A stretch of DNA of 15,562 nt from Caldifarciminota bacterium (lineage in GTDB: Bacteria; Hydrothermota; Tepidihabitantia; Tepidihabitantales; Tepidihabitantaceae), in assembly GCA_016935295.1 (NCBI GenBank), contig JAFGRF010000188.1, positions 1 to 15,562 of the forward strand, read 5' to 3'. The notes under the pieces are model-generated. The model ran no database searches, had not been told where the DNA came from, and saw nothing but the letters and a program-made list of their open reading frames with translations. The translations under genes were made by a program, and so were the position numbers. Below are positions 1 through 6,062 of this stretch, piece by piece; positions within the stretch are counted from its first letter, which is position 1; each line of letters opens with the position of its first letter.

Positions 1-126
1 ACGCCCGGCGCGGAGAATACGGTGATGCTCACGATATTCGAGGCGCTCCTGGCAAGGTTTCCGGGGCGGACCCTGGTGGCAGAAACCCGGACGCCGTGGA
101 GGTTCCGGCTGTACAGGCTGCGGTAG
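1..126 (+). CDS. C-terminal fragment of an unidentified protein (5' end outside window)
   Basis: An open frame enters from the left edge in frame 1 and ends at a TAG at 124-126, giving 41 residues. Most codons end in G or C, as in the confident genes here, and the composition is protein-like (a leucine-rich helix around FEALLARFPG, then an arginine-rich tail ending RLYRLR). It converges on the minus-strand gene ending at 128, with one base between the two stop codons. I do not recognise the family; the fragment is too short for a functional call. It is also the only plus-strand gene proposed in the window, so chance openness in GC-rich DNA cannot be excluded. Confidence 0.45.
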   Translation, partial: TPGAENTVMLTIFEALLARFPGRTLVAETRTPWRFRLYRLR

Positions 127-127
127 C

Positions 128-754
128 CTAGCCGGCCGCCTGAGTTCCGGGTTCAGGTTTCCGGCTGTCGACTTCCAGTCGCCTGAGCCGGCGCGCGGCG
201 CCGAACCAGACGAAGCCGGTGATGATTAGCGCCGCGAAGAGGCCGTAGGAGCCGAGGACAATCCCTCCGACCTGATATCCGGACAGGTTGCCCGGCGTGG
301 TTTCGGCCAGGATCACGATCCAGAAGGAGTACGCGAGCAGGGCAACCACCAGGATGACAGAGTCGACGATGATGTGGCCCGAGAGCACGAACGGGCTCGG
401 GCTGGGCCGGAGCAGGCGCAGGTAGCGTTCGCGCGTGACCCCGCTTTCCGGCTGCGCCGTGTCTTCAACGAGTTCCGCCTCGAACAAACCGACCGCGCGG
501 TGACACAGGGCGGCGAGCACGGCGACCAGGGCAACGAGCAGGAGCGCGTAGATCACCGGCCGGTACGCGTAGAAGAGCGCAATGGGCTCCATTGAACTGC
601 TGATGGTGAGCGGAAAGCGGAGCAGGAGCCCGGGACCGAACCCGGCGTGCACGAGCAGGGCAATCGAGAAGAGAATCCGCAGGTAGAAAGTCGCCCGCGC
701 TGCACGGCCCAGGTGTTCGCGGAAACCGGTGGAGTTTTCGGCAGGAGCCGACAT
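128..754 (-). CDS. Hypothetical four-span membrane protein (208 aa)
   Basis: The protein has four hydrophobic segments, at roughly residues 24-46, 64-86, 127-150 and 162-186, and a polar loop of about 35 residues between spans 2 and 3 with several acidic residues. The C-terminus is basic then hydrophilic (ARRLRRLEVDSRKPEPG). There is no signal peptide, and no motif that I can tie to a known family, so only an integral inner-membrane location is supported. The ATG at 754 has no Shine-Dalgarno sequence, but a promoter-like pair sits directly in front of it (762-789), placing the expected transcript start at or next to the ATG. The gene lies downstream of, and in the same direction as, the PAS gene, separated by a 226-bp repeat-bearing spacer, so it is probably transcribed on its own. 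Confidence 0.75.
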   Translation of the reverse strand: MSAPAENSTGFREHLGRAARATFYLRILFSIALLVHAGFGPGLLLRFPLTISSSMEPIALFYAYRPVIYALLLVALVAVLAALCHRAVGLFEAELVEDTAQPESGVTRERYLRLLRPSPSPFVLSGHIIVDSVILVVALLAYSFWIVILAETTPGNLSGYQVGGIVLGSYGLFAALIITGFVWFGAARRLRRLEVDSRKPEPGTQAAG

Positions 755-761
755 GGGTTTC

Positions 762-789
762 AGAATAGGGTGAGCGGGACGGAAGTCAA
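762..789 (-). promoter_or_regulatory. Sigma-70-type promoter for the 208-aa membrane protein; predicted leaderless mRNA
   Basis: On the minus strand TTGACT (784-789) is followed after 16 bp by TATTCT (762-767). Only seven bases (GAAACCC) separate the -10 hexamer from the ATG at 754, so transcription would begin at or within a base or two of the start codon, and there is no ribosome binding site. Both the match and its position relative to the gene support the call. A chance match remains possible. Confidence 0.55.
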
Positions 790-824
790 ACGCGGACAGG
801 GGCGAGGTGAGGATGACCGGAGCA

Positions 825-856
825 GCGAGGATGCAATGCAGAATGCAAAATGCAAA
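825..856 (+). repeat. Diverged 32-bp direct repeat, copy 1 (GCGAGGATGCAATGC...)
   Basis: This 32-bp unit begins GCGAGGATGCAATGC and ends AAAATGCAAA. It matches the unit at 913-944 at 27 of 32 positions with no gaps. It lies in the spacer between the PAS gene and the 208-aa membrane gene. The unit is itself built of degenerate TGCAAAA-like steps, so it may have arisen by slippage or by insertion of a dispersed spacer repeat. Confidence 0.6.
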
Positions 857-912
857 TGTCAGAAGGCAAGGGAGAAGGACAGAGGGATAGAGAGATGAAG
901 GGATAAAGTGCC
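857..912 (+). repeat. Polypurine tract between the two repeat copies
   Basis: From about 858 to 910 the plus strand is mostly A and G (AGAAGGCAAGGGAGAAGGAC and onward), giving a long pyrimidine run in the transcript of the minus-strand PAS gene, whose stop codon is at 981. It has no coding character. Such a tract could help end transcription or adopt an unusual DNA form, but no standard terminator is visible. Confidence 0.45.
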
Positions 913-944
913 GCGAGGACGCAATTCAAACTGCAAGATGCAAA
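913..944 (+). repeat. Diverged 32-bp direct repeat, copy 2 (GCGAGGACGCAATTC...)
   Basis: This is the second copy of the 32-bp unit, beginning GCGAGGACGCAATTC and ending AGATGCAAA, with five substitutions relative to copy 1 and an 88-bp period. The sequence continues as GGGCAAAAGGCAAAATG, more of the same purine-rich motif, almost up to the PAS gene stop at 981. Confidence 0.6.
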
Positions 945-980
945 GGGCAAAAGGCAAAATGATGGGAGGAAGAGGTGGGT

Positions 981-3608
981 TTACTGACTGGGCGACTGCT
1001 CGCGGATGAAAGCAAGAACGTGCAGCCGGCCGAGTGACCGGTAGGTACTGACTGTCGCCTCCAGCGGTATGACAGTCCCGTCGCGCCTGAGACCGTGGTA
1101 GGAGTAGCTGGTCGGGACGTCCTTTCCCTGTTCGCGCAGCCGGGTGTAGCCGGACAAGAGCTCCCGATCCTGCGGCGCATCGAACTCGCCCGCGGGCCGG
1201 CCGATGACCTCAGCCGGGGAGTCGTATCCCAGCAGTCGTGCGAACTGCTGGTTGGCGTAGACCAGCACACCCTCACCTTCGCCGACGATCGCGCCCGGCG
1301 AGTTGTCGAGTACCGCCCGCAGTTCGTCGGCGGTCTCTTGTGCTACCCTGGCCAGCCGCTTCCACTCGGTGACGTCGTGGACAGAGGTCAGGACGCGAAC
1401 TACCTTGCCGTGCTCGGTCACCGGCGTCTTGGTCGTCTCGGTTATGAAAGTCCGGCCGGCAATGGTGGTTTCTTCCTCGGTTACGACCGGTTCACCGGTA
1501 GCGAAGACCCGGCCGTACTCCTCCCGGACCCGATCGGGCAGGAACGGGAACGCCTCAAATACAGTCTTGCCGAGCACCGCGTCGTCAAGACCGTTCTGGC
1601 GCAGCCAGCGCGTGAAGGCCTGGTTCGCCATCACAATCCGCAGGTCGGAGTCGGCGACGTGAACCGGGTCGCGCATCGCCTCCAGCGCGGTGCGGTACCG
1701 CTGCTCGGACTCGCGCAGCGCCCGCACAGCTTCTTCGCGCTCAGTTACGTCCTCGCCTGAGCTCAGGGTGCCGGTAGGCCGCCCCTGCTCGTCGCGCAGG
1801 AGCACGTTGTGCCAGGCGATCAGCCGTTCCTCGCCAGAGGCGGTAAGGACCGGATTGTCGTAGTGCTCCACCGGCTCGAGGTTGCCTGACATCAGCGCGT
1901 CGAACACGGATTTCACCTGAGGCCGGTCGCGCTCGGGCACATAAGTATCGAACCAGTTGCGGCCCAGTCCCTCCGCCTCGGTGACCCCCAGCACCTGGCA
2001 GGCCCGACGATTGAGCAGGGTGATGGTGCCTGATGCGTCGAGGGCAACAAGCATCGACCCGGCCAGCGCCAGGTAGGTCTGCGACCGCTCCTTTTCCTCG
2101 TGCAGGGCACGCTCTGCCCGCTTCCGCTCGGTGATGTCGGTGACGATTCCCAGGATTGCCCGTGTTCCACCGTACTCGATCAGCTTGGTGGTAATAATGG
2201 CCTCGATCCGACGTCCGTCCTTGGTGACCAGCGAGTATTCATACGGCTCGACCTCTTCGCCGCGGCCGTGGCGGGCGTAGACTTCCTTGATGAGGTCGGC
2301 CGATTCCGGCGCGATAAGCTTCCTGAAGTCGAAGTCCGGCGCGTAGAACTCTTCGCGCGTGTAGCCCATCCCGTCCACGCTCTTCTGGTTGGCGTACACA
2401 ACCCGGCCCCGGCTGTTGATGAAGATCATGTTCGGCGACTGCTCGGAGAAGCTGCGGAACTTCTCCTCGCTTTCGCGCAACGCCTGCTCGGCCTGTTTCC
2501 GTTCAGTGATGTCCCGCGCTATCGAGAGGACCAGCGTCGTGCCGGCAAGCCCCATGGTCGAGGCGCTGATCTCGACCGGGATATGGCGGCCGTCTTTGTG
2601 AACCCGGACTGCCTCGGCGCGGAACGTACCGTCACGGAGAACGGCATCGGTCAGCCGCTGCAGCCAGACGCGGGATTCGGCCGGAACAACATCCGCCACG
2701 CTCATCTTGAGCAGTTCTCCCTTGCTGTACCCGAGCAACTCACACCCGTGGCGATTGACGTCGAGAATGCGCCCGTCGACCGCCTCGACGAAAACGGCAT
2801 CGTTGGCCGACTCAAACACCGTGCGGTACATCAACTCAGACTGGGCCCGGGCCTGCTCGGCCCTGACCCGCTCGCTGACGTCGCGCGTCACCAGCAGTAT
2901 CCGGCGCTCGCCCCCGACCGTCATCGTGGAAGCCTGCAGGTCAACCACAAAGCTCTCGCCGTCCTTCCGGCGCATGCGCATGGTGCGAGCTACCTGCCGG
3001 CCGGCGCTCAGGTTCGTCAGCAGTCGGACGGCGGTGGAGCGATCCTCGGGCGCCGCCAGTTCGACGAAAGTCAGTCCTTTGTTATCCGGCACGGCATAGC
3101 CGTACAGCCGGACGAACGCCGGGTTCGCCTCCAGCAACCGGCCGTGCATGTCGGCGATCGCCGCTGCGTCGAGCGCTTTCTCGAAGAGCACCCTGTACTT
3201 GTCCGCGGAGGCCTGAATCGCCGCCTCGGCGCTCCACAGGCTGGTCACGTTTCGGCCGACGAAAACCACGCCGGCCGCCTCTCCCGCCTGGTTGCGCCCC
3301 GCCGTGGCGAACAGGTAGATAGCGACCTCATCCCCGGCTCGAGTGTGGCACCGGCGAGCACCGGCAAAGTCGCGCCCGGAGAGTATCCCCGCAAGGTCGA
3401 TGGCGGCCCCCCCTTCTGTTTCCATGCGGCAGGCGACTGAGTAGGGCTTGCCGAGCACCTCCTCGGACTTGTACCCAGAAACCTCCTCCGCCTCCTTGTT
3501 CCAGTAGACGACGTGGCCGAGACGGTCGGTTGCGAACACGACATCGCCTGTCTGGAAGGCCACGTCGGCTGTGAAGGGAAGAGGTTGAACCGCTGTTTTC
3601 TGGCTCAT
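981..3608 (-). CDS. Multi-PAS sensory protein with seven tandem PAS domains and no output domain (875 aa)
   Basis: The protein is an almost pure array of PAS domains, at about residues 15-125, 136-247, 259-370, 382-494, 506-622, 636-748 and 762-875. Six of them end in the usual PAS/PAC exit motif (for example RDVSERVRAE, RDITERKQAE, TDITERKRAE, EDVTEREEAV), which leads into short linker helices such as QALRESEEKFR. The protein stops right after the seventh PAS fold (HVLAFIREQSPSQ). There is no histidine kinase, GGDEF, EAL, methyl-accepting or DNA-binding domain, no membrane span and no signal peptide, so it is probably a cytoplasmic sensor or scaffold that binds small ligands and acts through a partner. 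Individual ligands cannot be predicted. The ATG at 3608 has no clear ribosome binding site, and no alternative start exists nearby upstream in frame. A strong promoter candidate lies 90 bp upstream. Confidence 0.93.
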   Translation of the reverse strand: MSQKTAVQPLPFTADVAFQTGDVVFATDRLGHVVYWNKEAEEVSGYKSEEVLGKPYSVACRMETEGGAAIDLAGILSGRDFAGARRCHTRAGDEVAIYLFATAGRNQAGEAAGVVFVGRNVTSLWSAEAAIQASADKYRVLFEKALDAAAIADMHGRLLEANPAFVRLYGYAVPDNKGLTFVELAAPEDRSTAVRLLTNLSAGRQVARTMRMRRKDGESFVVDLQASTMTVGGERRILLVTRDVSERVRAEQARAQSELMYRTVFESANDAVFVEAVDGRILDVNRHGCELLGYSKGELLKMSVADVVPAESRVWLQRLTDAVLRDGTFRAEAVRVHKDGRHIPVEISASTMGLAGTTLVLSIARDITERKQAEQALRESEEKFRSFSEQSPNMIFINSRGRVVYANQKSVDGMGYTREEFYAPDFDFRKLIAPESADLIKEVYARHGRGEEVEPYEYSLVTKDGRRIEAIITTKLIEYGGTRAILGIVTDITERKRAERALHEEKERSQTYLALAGSMLVALDASGTITLLNRRACQVLGVTEAEGLGRNWFDTYVPERDRPQVKSVFDALMSGNLEPVEHYDNPVLTASGEERLIAWHNVLLRDEQGRPTGTLSSGEDVTEREEAVRALRESEQRYRTALEAMRDPVHVADSDLRIVMANQAFTRWLRQNGLDDAVLGKTVFEAFPFLPDRVREEYGRVFATGEPVVTEEETTIAGRTFITETTKTPVTEHGKVVRVLTSVHDVTEWKRLARVAQETADELRAVLDNSPGAIVGEGEGVLVYANQQFARLLGYDSPAEVIGRPAGEFDAPQDRELLSGYTRLREQGKDVPTSYSYHGLRRDGTVIPLEATVSTYRSLGRLHVLAFIREQSPSQ

Positions 3609-3934
3609 TTGGTCAAGTGCGTGTGCAGTCCAGGTTCGGCCACCCGTGCTGACGACCGCGGGCTGCGGATGGATGTCCGCGTACCGAAATCGGTCCGCAT
3701 TGTACGTCTGCTCGTACCCCCAGTCAAGTGTCTATGGTCCTCCAGCTTGTGCTTCTCGTATCCGCTGCAATTTGATTCCGTGTGCAGCTTCCGTTCCCGG
3801 TCTCCGGGCCATTGGCTGTCATATCTTCTTCTAAACCAAGCGCTTGCGCGCCTGTCAGCAGGACGCTACGTTCTGCTCGCCGACTGCGACGAGCAATGCA
3901 GCAGTTGCTGGCGCAAAGCGCGGCAACCACTGCA
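3609..3934. other. 326-bp intergenic region: promoter plus several hairpins, no gene
   Basis: This stretch separates the HAD phosphatase from the PAS gene. It contains the PAS promoter (3699-3727), a short hairpin in the predicted 5' leader (GCGGA 3665-3669 with TCCGC 3676-3680), and a run of hairpins next to the HAD stop codon (3851-3862, 3875-3894, 3895-3936). The reading frames crossing it on both strands have poor codon bias and mostly extend into neighbouring genes, so I call none of them. Confidence 0.6.
3699..3727 (-). promoter_or_regulatory. Sigma-70-type promoter for the multi-PAS gene
   Basis: On the minus strand TTGACT (3722-3727) is followed after exactly 17 bp by TACAAT (3699-3704), a very good match to the housekeeping consensus. 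Transcription would start near 3692, leaving a leader of about 84 nt before the ATG at 3608. This makes the PAS gene a transcription unit independent of the ATPase operon upstream. Confidence 0.7.
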
Positions 3935-3936
3935 TT
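3895..3936 (-). terminator. Long imperfect palindrome at the end of the HAD gene (possible operon 3' end)
   Basis: Arms AATGCAG-TG-GTTGC and GCAAC-TG-CTGCATT (read on the minus strand) pair over 14 positions, with two G-U pairs in RNA, and enclose an inner GCGC-TTT-GCGC stem. The palindrome runs into the TAA stop codon of the HAD gene (3935-3937). There is no U-tract, so it is not a classical intrinsic terminator; it may be a 3'-end stabiliser or part of a dispersed palindromic element. Neighbouring hairpins are GCTCG/CGAGC (3875-3894), CCTG/CAGG (3851-3862) and GCGTC/GACGC (3942-3955, inside the gene). Confidence 0.4.
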
Positions 3937-4642
3937 AGTTCGCGTCTTGCGACGCAACAATCGGCCCGATGTCAGCAGGGTGCGAGACAACGAAGTCGGG
4001 GTGGAAGGAGACAAGAAACCACGCCGGGCGGAATCCGTAGGTAACGGCGCAGGAGCCTACCCCGGCCGCCTTGGCGGACTGTATGTCGAGCTCGGAGTCG
4101 CCGACCATAATCGCCGCACGAGGCTGCACGTCGAGTTCTCGCAGCGCAGTGAGGATCGGCTCCGGGTCGGGTTTGTGCTTCCTGCCCTCGAGCCAGCCGT
4201 GGACGTAGTCGAAGCAGCGGGCAAGGCCTGCGCCGGCCAGCGTGAACTCGGCCTGGGTCTGGTGCTTTGTGGTCACGAGCGCCAGCTTCACGCCGGCGCC
4301 GCGCAGCATTTCCAGCAGCTCGCGAATTCCCGGGTAGACCCGGGTATGGTCGTTGTAATGCTCTGCGTAGTGGGCGCGGTAGGCGTCGGCAAAGCGACGG
4401 GTGCTCTCTTCGTCGGACGGACACCCGAGCGCATGCGCGACCGCCTCGAGCGGCTGGCCGATGAGCACGAGTATGTCCTCATCCGGCGGCTGTTCGCGGC
4501 CGGGCAGCACTTGGCTGAGAGCGTGCCGGACCGCCGCTACGACGTCCCTCCCGGAGTCAACCAGGGTCCCGTCCAGGTCAAAAAGCGCAGCAGCGTAACG
4601 GCGGATGGCGTGTTCCTGGGGTGACGGCGCCCTCCCGGTCAC
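3935..4642 (-). CDS. HAD-superfamily phosphatase, phosphoglycolate phosphatase (Gph)-like (235 aa)
   Basis: All four haloacid dehalogenase motifs are present: FDLDGTLVDS at 21-30 (nucleophile Asp22, acid/base Asp24), the Thr of LVTTK around 124, Lys157 in HKPDPEP, and GDSELDIQSAKAAG at 181-194. A helical cap sits between motifs I and II, the layout of the Gph/PGMB-like subfamily. The reaction is therefore magnesium-dependent removal of phosphate from a small metabolite, probably in the cytoplasm. Phosphoglycolate is the usual guess, but pyrophosphate and sugar phosphates are equally possible. It starts at a GTG, 40 bp downstream of the V-ATPase B gene, with AGGGG five bases before it, so it probably belongs to the same transcript. 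It occupies the position where the subunit D gene often lies. The start codon sits in a small hairpin (4633-4647). Confidence 0.88.
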   Translation of the reverse strand: MTGRAPSPQEHAIRRYAAALFDLDGTLVDSGRDVVAAVRHALSQVLPGREQPPDEDILVLIGQPLEAVAHALGCPSDEESTRRFADAYRAHYAEHYNDHTRVYPGIRELLEMLRGAGVKLALVTTKHQTQAEFTLAGAGLARCFDYVHGWLEGRKHKPDPEPILTALRELDVQPRAAIMVGDSELDIQSAKAAGVGSCAVTYGFRPAWFLVSFHPDFVVSHPADIGPIVASQDAN

Positions 4643-4682
4643 CGGGACCCCTGGGCCCGGGAACCCCCGAACCTTAAGCCTG

Positions 4683-6062
4683 TCACTTGGCAGCCGGATG
4701 CCAGTACTTGTCCAGGTAGGCGTCGCGAACGCGCTTCAGTTCACCGCGCGGGAAAATGGCAAGCAGCTTCCAGCCAAGGTCGAGGGTCTGCTCGATTGTA
4801 CGGTTCTCCTGCTCTCCCTGCGCGATGTACTGCTCCTCGAAGTCGCGCGCGAAGCGAAGGTACAGCTTGTCTGCGTCGGTGAGGGCCGCTTCGCCGAGGA
4901 TGATCTCAAGCTCCTCTGCCTCCTTGCCGCGCGCATAGCAGGCGTAGAGTTGGTTGAACAGGTCAGCATGGTCCTCGCGGGTCTTGTCCTTGCCGATGCC
5001 CTTGTCCTTGAGACGCGAGAGCGACGGCAGCACGTCCACAGGCGGAGCGATCTTGCGGCGGTGCATCGCGCGGGAGAGGATTATCTGACCCTCGGTGATG
5101 TATCCGGTCAGGTCGGGAATCGGATGTGTCTTGTCATCTTCGGGCATCGTGAGCACAGGCATCATCGTGATTGAGCCTTTGCGGCCTCTGATGCGACCGC
5201 ACCGTTCGTATATGGACGAAAGGTCGGTGTAAAGGTAGCCGGGGAATCCGCGGCGACCGGGAATCTCCTTGCGGGCGGCCGAGACTTCCCGCAGGGCCTC
5301 GCAGTAGTTGGTCATATCGGTCAGGATGACAAGAACGTGCATACCCAGGTCGAAAGCCAGGTACTCGGCCGCTGTTAGCGCCGCACGCGGTGTTGCGATC
5401 CGCTCGATCGCCGGCTCGTTGGCAAGGTTAAGGAACAGCACGGTACGCTCAATCGCACCCGACTGCGTGAAGTCGCGGATGAAGAACTCGGCCTCCTCGA
5501 AAGTGATACCCATGGCTCCGAACACCACGGCAAACGGCTCGTTCGTCCCGAGCACCCGCGCCTGCCTGACTATCTGCGCGGCCAGGCGGTTGTGCGGCAG
5601 GCCGGAGCCGGAGAAGATCGGCAGCTTCTGGCCGCGGACGAGCGTATTGAGCCCGTCGATCGGCGAAACGCCGGTCTGTATGAACTCATTCGGGTACTCC
5701 CGCGCGTATGGATTGATCGGCGCGCCGTTGACATCGACCCGCCGGTCCGGGATTATCGCCGGCCCGCCGTCGCGCGGCCGCCCCAGGCCGCCGAACACGC
5801 GGCCGAGGATCTCAGGCGACAGATCGATGGTGATGCCGCGGCCCATGAAGCGGATTTTGACCGTGGGCACTGCGATTCCGGTCGCTCCCTCGAACACCTG
5901 GACGAGCGCCTTGTCCCCTTCGACTTCCAGCACCTGCCCGCGCCGGACTTCGCCGGACGCGAGCGTGATCTGCACGAGCTCCTGGTACTTTATACCTTCC
6001 ACGCCGGCTACCAGCATCAGGGGTCCCGCGATTGACGTGACCGTCTGGTATTCGCGGATCAT
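4683..6062 (-). CDS. atpB: V/A-type ATP synthase subunit B (non-catalytic, 459 aa)
   Basis: This is a typical full-length B subunit of a rotary V/A-type ATPase. It has the N-terminal beta-barrel (GPLMLVAGVEGIKYQELV), the nucleotide-fold core with SPIDGLNTLVRGQKLPIF followed by SGSGLPHNRLAAQI at about 151-164 in place of a true P-loop (as expected for the non-catalytic subunit), IATPRAALTAAEYLA, and the C-terminal helical domain ending KYWHPAAK. It alternates with subunit A in the A3B3 head. The ATG overlaps the stop of the A gene as ATGA (6059-6062), with GGAGG four bases before it, so translation is coupled. In many bacterial and archaeal operons subunit D follows; here a HAD phosphatase gene does. 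Confidence 0.97.
   Translation of the reverse strand: MIREYQTVTSIAGPLMLVAGVEGIKYQELVQITLASGEVRRGQVLEVEGDKALVQVFEGATGIAVPTVKIRFMGRGITIDLSPEILGRVFGGLGRPRDGGPAIIPDRRVDVNGAPINPYAREYPNEFIQTGVSPIDGLNTLVRGQKLPIFSGSGLPHNRLAAQIVRQARVLGTNEPFAVVFGAMGITFEEAEFFIRDFTQSGAIERTVLFLNLANEPAIERIATPRAALTAAEYLAFDLGMHVLVILTDMTNYCEALREVSAARKEIPGRRGFPGYLYTDLSSIYERCGRIRGRKGSITMMPVLTMPEDDKTHPIPDLTGYITEGQIILSRAMHRRKIAPPVDVLPSLSRLKDKGIGKDKTREDHADLFNQLYACYARGKEAEELEIILGEAALTDADKLYLRFARDFEEQYIAQGEQENRTIEQTLDLGWKLLAIFPRGELKRVRDAYLDKYWHPAAK

Noticed and set aside
2100..3440. Long plus-strand frame (446 codons) opposite the PAS gene
   Set aside because: It mirrors the GC-rich codon pattern of the true gene and has no domain motifs; such antisense frames are expected in GC-rich DNA.
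3513..3938. Plus-strand 141-codon frame across the PAS promoter region
   Set aside because: It begins inside the PAS gene on the opposite strand, contains the PAS promoter and lacks coding bias; it is a shadow frame.
3724..4014. Minus-strand 96-codon frame overlapping the end of the HAD gene
   Set aside because: It overlaps a well-supported gene, has no ribosome binding site at its start and no recognisable motifs. Its last 32 codons, starting at an inner ATG, look slightly more protein-like but are still unsupported.
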